Counted from the stretch's first letter, positions 27,451-36,073 are shown. The stretch is DNA of 53,775 bases from Lentimicrobiaceae bacterium (GCA_015061295.1 SUWU01000017.1:1-53775); one strand, 5' to 3'. Numbers and translations: made by a program. Notes: generated from the letters alone by a model not told the origin.

Positions 27451-28551
27451 TCAGGGCTTAAGGTTCTTCGTTAATAGCTCGATGAATTTAAACTCGCTGA
27501 GCAATTGTTTCGCTATTATTCTTATCAAAGTATATGACGGTATAGCTATTATCATTCCTACTACACCTCCTATGTTGCCAGCCATCAATATCACTAAAAA
27601 TATCTCTATCGGATGAGCGAAGACGCTCTTAGAATAAATTGTCGGCTGTAACACAAAGTTATCGACAGCGTTAGCAGCAATGAAGACTCCAATAATCTCT
27701 AAGGTGTTAGGTAATATCATGGCGAAAGCACCGATGCCGAGATTTGAGATGATGCCAATCACCACGCCGATAGCTCCTCCCATCAGAGGCCCAAGGTAAG
27801 GAATGATATTCATGAAGCCTCCAATCACCGCAATTATCAAAGCATTGTTGACACCGAAAATACTCAGACCTATAAAAATCAAAATCATCATGCAGAGAAG
27901 CTCAGCTATAAGACCAAACATATATCTCGTAAGCATCACCCTCGAATCGCGTATGATGTTATTCATCTGTAGAGTGTAACTGTCGGGTGTGATAGCCATG
28001 AAGATATTGTGGACTATGTCTTGATCTTTCAACAAGAAAAATGTTAAGAATATTGTGGAGAAAAGTCCTACCACTAATGAACTCGTCTTTGAAATCAATC
28101 CTCCGATGATGCTGCTGAAATTATCCCAATTGACAAGAGCGTATAACTTCTCTTCCGTCATCTTCAACAAGTCTTCTTCAGGTCGTATGATGTTGTATTG
28201 AATGAGAAAGTTATATATCTTCTCTATCGGTTTCTCAAAATAATCCACTATGGCATCGGTGTCGATGTTGGAAAGGATGGCGATTTCTCTGTTGACAAGT
28301 GGTATGATAAATAAAAATATAAGAGATACTATCAAGAACATCACCACCATCGTCAATACTGCCGAGACGGAGTCGCCAAGATGAAATCTCTTGATCTGAA
28401 GCTTCTTGAGACGCTCGCATAATGGTCTCCCTAACATCGACAATATTATCGCTATTGCGAAATACATGAATATGTCGGGAAAGAAATATATCAATGCTCC
28501 GACAGCCAACAATCCTGCAATGGGTTTTATGAAAGATAGTATCTTGTTCAT
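27451..28551 (-). CDS. AI-2E family transporter (PerM/TqsA-like permease)
   Basis: An inner-membrane protein of 366 residues with about eight hydrophobic segments. The family hallmark is the C-terminal stretch GGFMNIIPYLGPLMGGAIG, followed by VDNFVLQPTIYSKSV and HPIEIFLVILMAG. Members export autoinducer-2 or other small molecules or ions; some are Na+/H+ antiporters, so the substrate is open. The gene ends after the bidirectional terminator shared with frr. Upstream is a 48-base spacer with AGTCA-type repeats (about 28558-28592), then ddl, so it may be co-transcribed with ddl. Confidence 0.9.
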   Translation of the reverse strand: MNKILSFIKPIAGLLAVGALIYFFPDIFMYFAIAIILSMLGRPLCERLKKLQIKRFHLGDSVSAVLTMVVMFLIVSLIFLFIIPLVNREIAILSNIDTDAIVDYFEKPIEKIYNFLIQYNIIRPEEDLLKMTEEKLYALVNWDNFSSIIGGLISKTSSLVVGLFSTIFLTFFLLKDQDIVHNIFMAITPDSYTLQMNNIIRDSRVMLTRYMFGLIAELLCMMILIFIGLSIFGVNNALIIAVIGGFMNIIPYLGPLMGGAIGVVIGIISNLGIGAFAMILPNTLEIIGVFIAANAVDNFVLQPTIYSKSVFAHPIEIFLVILMAGNIGGVVGMIIAIPSYTLIRIIAKQLLSEFKFIELLTKNLKP

Positions 28552-28599
28552 TGTTTTAAAGTCAATAAGTCACCGAGTCACCGAGTCTATTAATTTTTA

Positions 28600-29571
28600 T
28601 CAAAAAAGGTTTTCCAATGTCATTCCGAATAGTTTGCTTAATGGTATTCCCATCTCGGCGGCTTGTTTCGGCATGATGCTAGCTTCCGACATGCCAGGTA
28701 CAATGTTGACCTCGATAAAGAACAAACCTTCTTCGTTGAGGATATAGTCGAAACGAGCGAATCCCTTACAGCCGAAGCTCTCGTATAACATTGCTGATGT
28801 AGCTTTCACCTCTATCTCTTCCAACTCTTCTAAGTCGGCAGGTGTTATCTCGTCGGATTTGCCGTTGGTATATTTAGCCTCGTAGTCGAAGAACTCGTTT
28901 TTACTTACAATCTCTGTTAATGGTAAAACCATCATTTTGCCTTTATGTTCGATGACGCTACAAGCGAGTTCGCGTCCTTTGACGAACTTCTCGCACATGA
29001 TCTGATCGCCTGCGTTGAAGGCAGTCTCTACAGCCTTGTCGAAATCATCTTCAGTGTTGACTTTGCTTACGCCAACACTTGAGCCGTTGCAGGTAGGCTT
29101 CACGAACAAAGGTAATCCAAGCTCTTTAATAATATCTTTCTTGTCGATAAATTCACCTCTGTTGATGGTGATAGATGGCGACACTGTGGCGCCATGAGCT
29201 GCTGCAATATGTTTCGTCAAGTCTTTGTTGAATGTCAAGGCGCAGGTGGTGAAGCCTGATGAGGTGTATGGGATATTTAACATCTCGAAGTATCCTAATA
29301 TCTCTCCGTTCTCTCCAGGTATCCCGTGGACTGCGTTGAAGACAGCGTCGAAAGTTATCTTGTTATTGTCTATGATGATGGAGAAATCGTTCTTATCGAC
29401 AGATATATGCTTGCCGTCATCGGTGAGACAATACCATTCACCTTTCTTTATGACGATGATAAATGATTCGTAAAGCGTTGAGTCTAAATGTTTTTTTACA
29501 ACTTGAGCACTCTTAATGGAGATCTCGTATTCTCCAGAATATCCTCCACAAATAATTGCAATCTTTCTCAT
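28600..29571 (-). CDS. ddl: D-alanine--D-alanine ligase
   Basis: Makes the D-Ala-D-Ala dipeptide for peptidoglycan precursors. The N-terminal IAIICGGYSGEYEISIKSA (residues 4-22) and the ATP-grasp core are present: LPLFVKPTCNGSSVGVSKV, CEKFVKGRELACSVIE, and the metal-binding FIEVNIVPGMSEASIMP near the C-terminus. In the last motif the usual NTxPG is NIVPG. The usual Glu of the N-terminal serine loop is kept. The length of 323 residues is typical. The gene is divergent from the PASTA gene and shares a short spacer with two facing promoter boxes. Confidence 0.95.
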   Translation of the reverse strand: MRKIAIICGGYSGEYEISIKSAQVVKKHLDSTLYESFIIVIKKGEWYCLTDDGKHISVDKNDFSIIIDNNKITFDAVFNAVHGIPGENGEILGYFEMLNIPYTSSGFTTCALTFNKDLTKHIAAAHGATVSPSITINRGEFIDKKDIIKELGLPLFVKPTCNGSSVGVSKVNTEDDFDKAVETAFNAGDQIMCEKFVKGRELACSVIEHKGKMMVLPLTEIVSKNEFFDYEAKYTNGKSDEITPADLEELEEIEVKATSAMLYESFGCKGFARFDYILNEEGLFFIEVNIVPGMSEASIMPKQAAEMGIPLSKLFGMTLENLF

Positions 29572-29602
29572 AATATTATTTCAATAAAAAAATTAAAATC
29601 GT

Positions 29603-29610
29603 TATCTTTG
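29603..29610 (+). promoter_or_regulatory. -7 box for the PASTA/T9SS/RluD operon
   Basis: TATCTTTG followed by TCGCACC, 57 bases upstream of the PASTA gene ATG. Confidence 0.7.
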
Positions 29611-29616
29611 TCGCAC

Positions 29617-29624
29617 CAAATTTA
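29617..29624 (-). promoter_or_regulatory. Candidate -7 box for ddl, facing the PASTA promoter
   Basis: Minus-strand TAAATTTG matches TAnnTTTG, 45 bases upstream of the ddl ATG. It lies six bases from the plus-strand box, so each transcript would run through the other's -7 box. Confidence 0.5.
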
Positions 29625-29667
29625 GTAAAAACGTCGTTATTATAAACATATATTAAAGTAAAAATCA

Positions 29668-30696
29668 ATGAAAGTTTCAAAGATATTAATAAATCTGTTG
29701 ATAATTATAATATTAACAGTTGCTATCATAGAGGTCGCGTTTTTCTCGCTTAAGGGTTATACTCGTCACGGCGACGAGATTGTAGTCCCTGATTTTGTTG
29801 GTCTAAACTGCGACTCTGTTATTAGCTTGTATCAAGACGAATATAACTTTATCTTGTTGGATAGCATATATTCAAAACAATATCCGGAAGGTTCTTTCTA
29901 TCAACAAGACCCACTGCCAAATTCTAATGTCAAGAAAGGTCGTAACTTGTATTATGTGAAGGTGTCTGAAGCTCCTGAGAAAGTGGTGATGCCTAACCTA
30001 CGAAACCTGTCATTACGTCAGGCTATGGTGTTGCTGAGAAGTAATGGCCTCTCCGTTAGCGACTTGGAGTTTGTGGAATATTTTGCTAAAAATGCTGTGG
30101 TGGATCAGATGTTTGAAGGCGAGACGATAGAGCCTGGAACGGAGATAATCAAAGGTAGTAAGGTGCGTCTCGTAGTAGGTTACGGTAATGACGATAAGAA
30201 GACACATCTTCCTAACCTTCTGACAGCGGAGATGAACGACGTGAGACGTATGCTACATGAGGCTTCTCTTAACATCGGTAACGAAATCTATATGGATAAC
30301 GACGATGAAACTGAATATAAGGTGTATAAGATGAATCCTAGTTATGATATTGAGACTCTTGTAACACTCGGTTCTTCCGTCGATGTATGGTATCGCTCGG
30401 AGAATCTGTTCGACTTCGACTCCTACGGAAGAGAGTTGTTTAAGAAAGACTCAGTGCTCGCTGTCATGAAAAAGAAAAAGTTTGAAGAAGATACAATTAA
30501 ATACATCACAGATAGTTTTGATTATATATTGACACACCGTCGTTTCAGCTTCGACTCTATCGATAAAGAATATGATAAAAACCTCGTCTTTGATAGAGAC
30601 TATCTTGAATATATCTATCGCGATGATGATGACAACGTCGATTCAATATATAATGAAGTATTAGAAAATAGAACAGATTATTATTATGAAGATTAA
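29668..30696 (+). CDS. Membrane-anchored PASTA domain protein
   Basis: One N-terminal membrane helix (about 8-28), then three PASTA repeats: VVPDFVGLNCDSVISL (from about 37), VVMPNLRNLSLRQAMVLL (from about 108) and HLPNLLTAEMNDVRRML (from about 182). A charged, Asp-rich tail of about 90 residues follows. PASTA domains bind peptidoglycan or precursor muropeptides; no kinase or penicillin-binding domain is attached. The position opposite ddl fits a cell-wall role. The last 11 bases overlap the start of the T9SS cargo gene, so translation is probably coupled. Confidence 0.9.
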   Translation: MKVSKILINLLIIIILTVAIIEVAFFSLKGYTRHGDEIVVPDFVGLNCDSVISLYQDEYNFILLDSIYSKQYPEGSFYQQDPLPNSNVKKGRNLYYVKVSEAPEKVVMPNLRNLSLRQAMVLLRSNGLSVSDLEFVEYFAKNAVVDQMFEGETIEPGTEIIKGSKVRLVVGYGNDDKKTHLPNLLTAEMNDVRRMLHEASLNIGNEIYMDNDDETEYKVYKMNPSYDIETLVTLGSSVDVWYRSENLFDFDSYGRELFKKDSVLAVMKKKKFEEDTIKYITDSFDYILTHRRFSFDSIDKEYDKNLVFDRDYLEYIYRDDDDNVDSIYNEVLENRTDYYYED

Positions 30697-32581
30697 ACGT
30701 TTCATCTGTATAACAATAACATTGTTTTTTGTAACTATAGGGTATTCACAAGAATATCTTACTAATTTTGAATATAATATAGAGTTGCGCGAGAGATTGC
30801 TTCGTGAGGATATGACCGTGTCGTTGCCTTTCTTCGATGACTTTACCGATGCGAAGTCTTTCTCCGATAGATGGCAAAATTATGATGTCTTGATAAACTC
30901 AGGCTTTCCTCTTTTTCCTACTAACTATAACGCTGTCACTTTCGATATTCTTGATGAGTCGGGTAAGGTATATCCTAATGGAAGCAGTAACCCTTTTATC
31001 GCCGACTCTCTGATGTCGCATCCTATTCGTCTCGTTGATGATGCTGGCAACAGACTATCGCCTGCCGACTCTCTCTATCTCAGCTTTTATTATCAGCCTC
31101 AGGGTAGGGGAGATGCCCCTGATGAAAACGACTCTCTCGTCCTTATGTTCGGCATAGTGACAGATACAGCAGTGATATGGAACCATGTGTGGAGCACTGA
31201 AGGTATGTCGCTCGATGATTTTATGGAGAATAATGATGAGAAGTATTTCAAACAAGTGATGATACCTGTTGATGATGAGAAATACTTCGATAACGACTTG
31301 ATAATATTGTTCTATAACTATGGCACCATGCCTTCTACGATGTATCCTAACGACAGAAGCAATGGCGATGTCTGGAATGTCGATTTCGTCTATCTCGACA
31401 GAAATCGTTCTTATGACGACACCTCATATCCTTTAGTGTCATTCTCCGAGAACTCACCTTCGATGTTGAAACGTTATCAGTCGATGCCTTATCGACAATA
31501 TGTCAGCAATCCTACTGTCGCGATGAAGACTACCTACGAGATGTTTATCGCAAACTTGGATATGGAAGGTTGCAACACTCAATATTCATGTCATATAGAA
31601 AATATAAACTCTGATTGGACTTTCGACTATAACAGTGAGTGGTGTTATCTCGCTCCTTTTTATAGTAGCGGCTTCCAAAACTGCGAGGGCGACAATGCAA
31701 CACAGGCGTGTCCTCACCTTAAAAACTTCCTCTTCGACATGAACTCTTCCCTCGACTCAGCCTCGTTCCTTATAACTCATATCATTACCGTAGATAATGA
31801 GGACTCCGACGCAAAAGGCGATACCTTGTATGGTAAACAAGAATTTTATAACTATTATGCTTATGATGACGGTATCCCCGAGAAGGGTTATGGAGTGACA
31901 CCTCATAACTCAAGCCTCGCCTCACAGTTTTCTATCTCGGTGCCCGATACTTTACAAGGAGTACAGATACTCTTCAACAGAACATTTAAAGATGCTAACT
32001 ACGACTTCTTCGATATAGTGGTATGGAACGATAACAACGGAAAACCTGGCAACGAGATATATCGTCTCGAAAACCAACGCCCTATATGGAACGACGAACA
32101 TATATACGAATATACGTATTATAAATTCGAGAAGACTATCAAAGTCAATGGTATCATTTATGTCGGTATCATGCAACATAGCTCGGAGAGTATCAATATA
32201 GGCTTCGATACCTCTATCGATAATCATCAGTATAATTTCTTTGAGTCGGGTGATGGCTGGCAGAATAGTATGATGCCTGGCTCTCTTATGATTCGTCCTG
32301 TTGTAGGTGGCGATTATTTTGTTGATATTGACGAAAATATGGAGATAGATATGTCGTTGGGATTATATCCTAATCCAACATCAGGAGTGTTGAAGATAAA
32401 CAACGATGTGGCTGCTAAATGTAGTAATGTCACTATATTTGATATGATGGGTCGTGGTGTTAGAAACTATCACGATGCTAATGAGATAAATGTCGGTGAC
32501 TTGGATAATGGTATGTACATGATGAGAGTAGTGACCGATGATGGAAGATGTTACACCGAAAGATTTATAATTTCTAAATGA
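30686..32581 (+). CDS. Secreted protein with T9SS type A sorting domain
   Basis: A signal peptide covers about residues 1-21 (IGYSQE). The body of about 530 residues has beta-rich text (DSLYLSFYYQPQGRGDAPDE, VWNVDFVYLDRN) of the kind found in Bacteroidota secreted proteins; I recognise no catalytic motif. The last 75 residues form the T9SS C-terminal domain: LGLYPNPTSGVLKI, a middle VTIFDMMGR, and GMYMMRVVTDDG ending in ERFIISK. The signal directs export through the T9SS and surface attachment or release. It overlaps the PASTA gene by 11 bases and rluD by 4 (ATGA), so it is embedded in an otherwise housekeeping operon. Confidence 0.88.
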   Translation: MKIKRFICITITLFFVTIGYSQEYLTNFEYNIELRERLLREDMTVSLPFFDDFTDAKSFSDRWQNYDVLINSGFPLFPTNYNAVTFDILDESGKVYPNGSSNPFIADSLMSHPIRLVDDAGNRLSPADSLYLSFYYQPQGRGDAPDENDSLVLMFGIVTDTAVIWNHVWSTEGMSLDDFMENNDEKYFKQVMIPVDDEKYFDNDLIILFYNYGTMPSTMYPNDRSNGDVWNVDFVYLDRNRSYDDTSYPLVSFSENSPSMLKRYQSMPYRQYVSNPTVAMKTTYEMFIANLDMEGCNTQYSCHIENINSDWTFDYNSEWCYLAPFYSSGFQNCEGDNATQACPHLKNFLFDMNSSLDSASFLITHIITVDNEDSDAKGDTLYGKQEFYNYYAYDDGIPEKGYGVTPHNSSLASQFSISVPDTLQGVQILFNRTFKDANYDFFDIVVWNDNNGKPGNEIYRLENQRPIWNDEHIYEYTYYKFEKTIKVNGIIYVGIMQHSSESINIGFDTSIDNHQYNFFESGDGWQNSMMPGSLMIRPVVGGDYFVDIDENMEIDMSLGLYPNPTSGVLKINNDVAAKCSNVTIFDMMGRGVRNYHDANEINVGDLDNGMYMMRVVTDDGRCYTERFIISK

Positions 32582-33666
32582 TGACTGATAAATTTGAGGA
32601 TATAAAAGAAGAAGATAAGAGACAGGATTTCATCGGCAGGTATCAAGATGAAGCAGAAGAGTCGTCAGAGCTCTTTGAACATTTTCGTATTGTAGCCGAC
32701 CCAGGACAGTCGTTGACACGCGTGGATAAGTTCTTACAAAATCGTCTTGAAAACGTCTCGCGTAACAGGATACAAAACGCTGCTAAGGCAGGAAGCATCC
32801 TCGTGAACCAGAAACCGGTGAAACAAAATTATAAGGTGAAACCTAACGACATAGTCACTGTCGTGCTCTCATATCCTCCTCGCGAGATAGTCATCACTCC
32901 AGAGGATATTCCATTAGAGATCGTATATGAAGATGATGATGTTATCATTATCAACAAGCAGGCTGGTCTCGTAGTGCATCCAGGCCATGGCAACTTCAAC
33001 GGAACATTGTTGAATGCCTTAGCGTTTCATTTTAAAAATACTAATCAGAAGGTGGAGAACGGCTTCGGGTACCTGGTGCATCGTATCGATAAAGATACCA
33101 CAGGTCTGATGATAGTGGCTAAGAACGAGACAGCACAGACAGCTCTCGCAAAACAGTTCTTCGAACATAGCATAACACGTCGCTATCAGGCTCTCGTATG
33201 GGGCGACTTTTCTGATGATGAAGGAACGATAGAAGGAAATATAGGTCGTAGCACTAAAGATAGAGTGGCGATGGCAGTATATCCCGATGGCTCACAAGGT
33301 AAGTCGGCAGTGACACATTATAAAGTACTTGAACGTTTTAACTATGTGACTTTGGCAGAATGTCGCTTGGAGACAGGTAGAACACATCAGATACGCGTAC
33401 ATTTTCAACATATCGGACATCCTCTCTTCAACGATTATCTTTATGGCGGAGATACTATAATAAAAGGTACCACCTTCTCGAAATATCGTCAGTTTATAGA
33501 GAACTGTTTTAGAGAGATACCTCGCCATTGTCTCCACGCTAAGATACTCGGCTTCGTACACCCTACAACGGGAAAGGAGATGTACTTCGACTCAGAACTG
33601 CCAAACGACATGATAGCAGTATTAGATAAATGGCGTAATTATATTAAAAGTAGAATTGACAATTAA
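32578..33666 (+). CDS. rluD: 23S rRNA pseudouridine synthase, RluD-like
   Basis: Converts uridines to pseudouridine in 23S rRNA. An S4 RNA-binding domain at about residues 45-110 (SLTRVDKFLQNRL) is followed by the RluA-family catalytic motif HRIDKDTTGLMIVAKN with catalytic Asp171, and by LETGRTHQIRVH. The length of 362 residues is typical. RluD specificity rests on general resemblance, so RluC-like specificity is not excluded. The last codons (I-D-N-stop) are already part of the heptamer array that fills the spacer to hldD. Confidence 0.9.
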   Translation: MMTDKFEDIKEEDKRQDFIGRYQDEAEESSELFEHFRIVADPGQSLTRVDKFLQNRLENVSRNRIQNAAKAGSILVNQKPVKQNYKVKPNDIVTVVLSYPPREIVITPEDIPLEIVYEDDDVIIINKQAGLVVHPGHGNFNGTLLNALAFHFKNTNQKVENGFGYLVHRIDKDTTGLMIVAKNETAQTALAKQFFEHSITRRYQALVWGDFSDDEGTIEGNIGRSTKDRVAMAVYPDGSQGKSAVTHYKVLERFNYVTLAECRLETGRTHQIRVHFQHIGHPLFNDYLYGGDTIIKGTTFSKYRQFIENCFREIPRHCLHAKILGFVHPTTGKEMYFDSELPNDMIAVLDKWRNYIKSRIDN

Positions 33667-33696
33667 CAATTGACAATTAACAATTGACAATGATAG
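33655..33696 (+). repeat. Heptamer repeat running from the rluD 3' end into the spacer
   Basis: Six 7-mers (ATTGACA and ATTAACA alternating, then ATGATAG) include the last rluD codons and its stop codon. A second set of GTAAACT/GTAAATT units follows at about 33708-33727, up to the hldD start. Confidence 0.85.
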
Positions 33697-33731
33697 ATTA
33701 ATAACTGTAAATTGTAAACTGTAAACTGAAT

Positions 33732-34718
33732 ATGGTAGTAATAACAGGAGCAGCGGGTTTCATCGGTAGCGTAGTGGCTGGTGAACTTAATAATAAAGGT
33801 CGTAACGATTTAGTGTTGGTTGATGATTTCTCAAAGAGAGAGAAAGAAAGAAATTTTATCAACTTAAAATATGATGCTTTAGTAGCCAGAAACGATTTCT
33901 TTACATGGTTTAAAGATAATCATGTTGATGTCGATTTCGTCGTTCATCTCGGAGCTCGTACCGATACCACTGAGTTCGACTGGAATGTGTTTCAAGAACT
34001 CAATGTCGATTATACAAAGACTATTTTCTCTTTGTGTGCCGACTATCAGATACCGATGGTTTATGCTTCTTCAGCAGCTACTTATGGTGATGGAGAGTTG
34101 GGCTATGATGATAGCCATGAAGTTGTAGAAAGATTGCAACCACTCAATCCTTATGGACGCTCTAAGAATGAGGTGGATAAATGGATTCTGAAACAACAAC
34201 ATCAACCACCTTTCTGGGCAGGCTTGAAGTTCTTCAACGTCTATGGACCTAACGAATACCATAAGGGTCGTATGGCATCGGTGATATTCCATTCTTTTAA
34301 TCAGATTAAAGCTACAGGAAAGGTTAAGCTGTTCCGCTCTCATCGTCCTGATTTTGCCGATGGACAACAACTTCGCGATTTTATCTATGTTAAAGACATC
34401 GCTTCTGTTATCTATTTTATGATAAGTCAACAAGTCAACAAGTCAACAAGTCAACGTGTTAAGAGTGGTTTGTATAATCTTGGCACTGGTAAGGCTCGTA
34501 GCTTCTACGACTTGGCCGCCAACACTTTCAAGGCGATGGGTAAAGATGTCGATATAGAATTTATCGATATTCCAGAAGATATTCGCGACAAATATCAATA
34601 TTTCACAGAAGCTAATATGACGAAGCTAAGAGAAGCAGGTTACGATAAAGAGTTTACCTCTTTGGAAGATGGCGTGATGGATTATGTGAAGAATTATTTA
34701 ATGTTGCTTACTTTCTAA
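33732..34718 (+). CDS. hldD: ADP-L-glycero-D-manno-heptose 6-epimerase
   Basis: Makes ADP-L-glycero-D-manno-heptose for the LPS core. The NAD(P) Rossmann motif is TGAAGFIGS (residues 5-13), the SDR catalytic pair lies in NPYGRSKNEVDKW (about 139-151), and FFNVYGPNEYHKGRMASV (about 166-183) is the HldD hallmark. SHRPDFADGQQLRDFIYVKD follows. The length of 328 residues is slightly above E. coli HldD (310). The extra residues are an in-frame insertion of about 11-14 residues (ISQQVNKSTSQRVKS, about 230-245) encoded by octamer repeats just before LYNLGTGKARSF. The 3' end overlaps the convergent merR gene by 21 bases. Confidence 0.93.
   Translation: MVVITGAAGFIGSVVAGELNNKGRNDLVLVDDFSKREKERNFINLKYDALVARNDFFTWFKDNHVDVDFVVHLGARTDTTEFDWNVFQELNVDYTKTIFSLCADYQIPMVYASSAATYGDGELGYDDSHEVVERLQPLNPYGRSKNEVDKWILKQQHQPPFWAGLKFFNVYGPNEYHKGRMASVIFHSFNQIKATGKVKLFRSHRPDFADGQQLRDFIYVKDIASVIYFMISQQVNKSTSQRVKSGLYNLGTGKARSFYDLAANTFKAMGKDVDIEFIDIPEDIRDKYQYFTEANMTKLREAGYDKEFTSLEDGVMDYVKNYLMLLTF
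34424..34455 (+). repeat. Octamer AAGTCAAC x4 inside hldD
   Basis: Four perfect tandem copies of AAGTCAAC, the same unit as in the surA-like gene 24 kb away. They encode part of a Gln/Val/Asn/Lys/Ser/Thr insertion in a loop. Confidence 0.95.
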
Positions 34719-35033
34719 TTCCTTATCTAATTCCAACAGAAATTTCTTGGTTCTCTCCAAGGTCATCAGCACTGTCGTCTTTCTCTCAAGTTGGTCGAAG
34801 TCTTTCTTGAGAGCGTCTTTGGCACCTTGTAGAGTGTAACCCTGCACCTTCACAAGTTGATATATCATACGGAGATAACGTAGGTCGCGTTGTGTGAACA
34901 TACGGTTGCCTTTGGTGCTTTTACGTGGCCTTAAGACGGAGAACTCACTCTCCCAATAACGAATGAGGGAAGTGTTTACGTTGAACATCTCGGCGACTTC
35001 GCCTATGCGGTAGTATAATTTCTCGTCACTCAT
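34698..35033 (-). CDS. MerR family transcriptional regulator
   Basis: A 111-residue protein with a MerR winged helix-turn-helix: YYRIGEVAEMFNVNTSLIRYWE (residues 6-27), then RPRKSTKGNRMFTQRDLRYL, then a short dimerisation helix. There is no effector-binding domain and no metal-binding Cys, so it is a minimal MerR protein. It follows the M23 peptidase gene by two bases in an operon and ends within hldD on the other strand. Targets are unknown. Confidence 0.9.
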   Translation of the reverse strand: MSDEKLYYRIGEVAEMFNVNTSLIRYWESEFSVLRPRKSTKGNRMFTQRDLRYLRMIYQLVKVQGYTLQGAKDALKKDFDQLERKTTVLMTLERTKKFLLELDKELESKQH

Positions 35034-35035
35034 AA

Positions 35036-36007
35036 TCAGTCCATAGTTTGTGAAGGATATTGCGACAGTTCAAGAATCTTGTCGTATTCTTCTGGTGTTA
35101 TATCGTTGAAAAAGAAGTTGATTGGGTTGACGGCTTTGTTGTTCTTCAATACCTCATAATGTAGGTGAGGTGCTGTCGATTTACCTGTATTACCCATGGT
35201 GCCTATCTCTTGACCTCTTTTTACTTTGCTGCCTTTCTTTACTTTAATGTCTTTGAGATGAGCATAACGAGTCTTGTAGCCATAACCGTGATCTATGATG
35301 ATATTGTTGCCGTAGCCACTCTTGTTTCTCTCAACCTTTATGACGGTGCCGTCACCGCTAGCATAAATGCCGATGCCCTCTGGCCCACTAAAGTCGATGC
35401 CATTATGGAACTTGGTGACTTTGTAAAACGGGTCGGTACGTTGTCCGTAATGTGAAGATATTCTGTAAATATCGACGTTCTTAACAGGCATGATGGCAGG
35501 AATACATGATAGCATCTCTGATTTGTTTTTTGCCATCTCATAAATATCGTCAAACGACTTCGACTGAACGTATAACTGACTCGTTAAGATGTCTATTCTT
35601 TGTGCTGTGTTGACGACCATATCAGAATTGACATATCCGTCAAGTGCGACATATCTGTTGGAACCTCCATAACCAGCTTTCCTCACCGATGAAGGAATAG
35701 GCTCAGCTTCAAAGATAATCCTGTATATGTTGTCATCTCTATCTTGCATCTCGCTTAGTAAGATGTCGAGTTCGTCAATCTTATCATTCATGATCTGATA
35801 TTGTAACTTCAGATATTCTATCTCACGACTCTGCATCCTCTCCTTAGGTGAACCAAAGAAATTCTGAACTAAAAGGACTATCAGAAAACCCATCACTCCT
35901 GTAGAGAAAAGATATAACATTATGTTCCAGAATTTTCTTTTGCCAGAAACTTTATATTCTTCGTATTCAAGAGTCTGTGGGTTGAAGATGTATTTCTTTT
36001 TTGCCAT
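35036..36007 (-). CDS. Membrane-anchored M23 family metallopeptidase
   Basis: Probable peptidoglycan endopeptidase or divisome activator of LytM type. It has a short cytoplasmic N-terminus (MAKKKYIFNPQTLEYEEY), one membrane helix at about residues 30-50, a coiled coil (about 55-95), and a C-terminal M23 domain with zinc ligands in KFHNGIDFSGPEG and APHLHYEVLKN. The start at 36007 is chosen over 36043 because MAKKKY is the usual opening in Bacteroidales homologues as I recall, and the promoter box at 36052-36059 leaves almost no leader for the upstream ATG. It is operonic with merR and divergent from alaS. Confidence 0.9.
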   Translation of the reverse strand: MAKKKYIFNPQTLEYEEYKVSGKRKFWNIMLYLFSTGVMGFLIVLLVQNFFGSPKERMQSREIEYLKLQYQIMNDKIDELDILLSEMQDRDDNIYRIIFEAEPIPSSVRKAGYGGSNRYVALDGYVNSDMVVNTAQRIDILTSQLYVQSKSFDDIYEMAKNKSEMLSCIPAIMPVKNVDIYRISSHYGQRTDPFYKVTKFHNGIDFSGPEGIGIYASGDGTVIKVERNKSGYGNNIIIDHGYGYKTRYAHLKDIKVKKGSKVKRGQEIGTMGNTGKSTAPHLHYEVLKNNKAVNPINFFFNDITPEEYDKILELSQYPSQTMD

Positions 36008-36051
36008 TATCTCGTGTTTGAAATTAAATGAAAAATATTCCATTAATTCTG

Positions 36052-36059
36052 CAAAAATA
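36052..36059 (-). promoter_or_regulatory. -7 box for the M23 peptidase/merR operon
   Basis: Minus-strand TATTTTTG followed by CAG, 44 bases upstream of the chosen ATG. Confidence 0.55.
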
Positions 36060-36073
36060 ATATTTTTTTGAAC

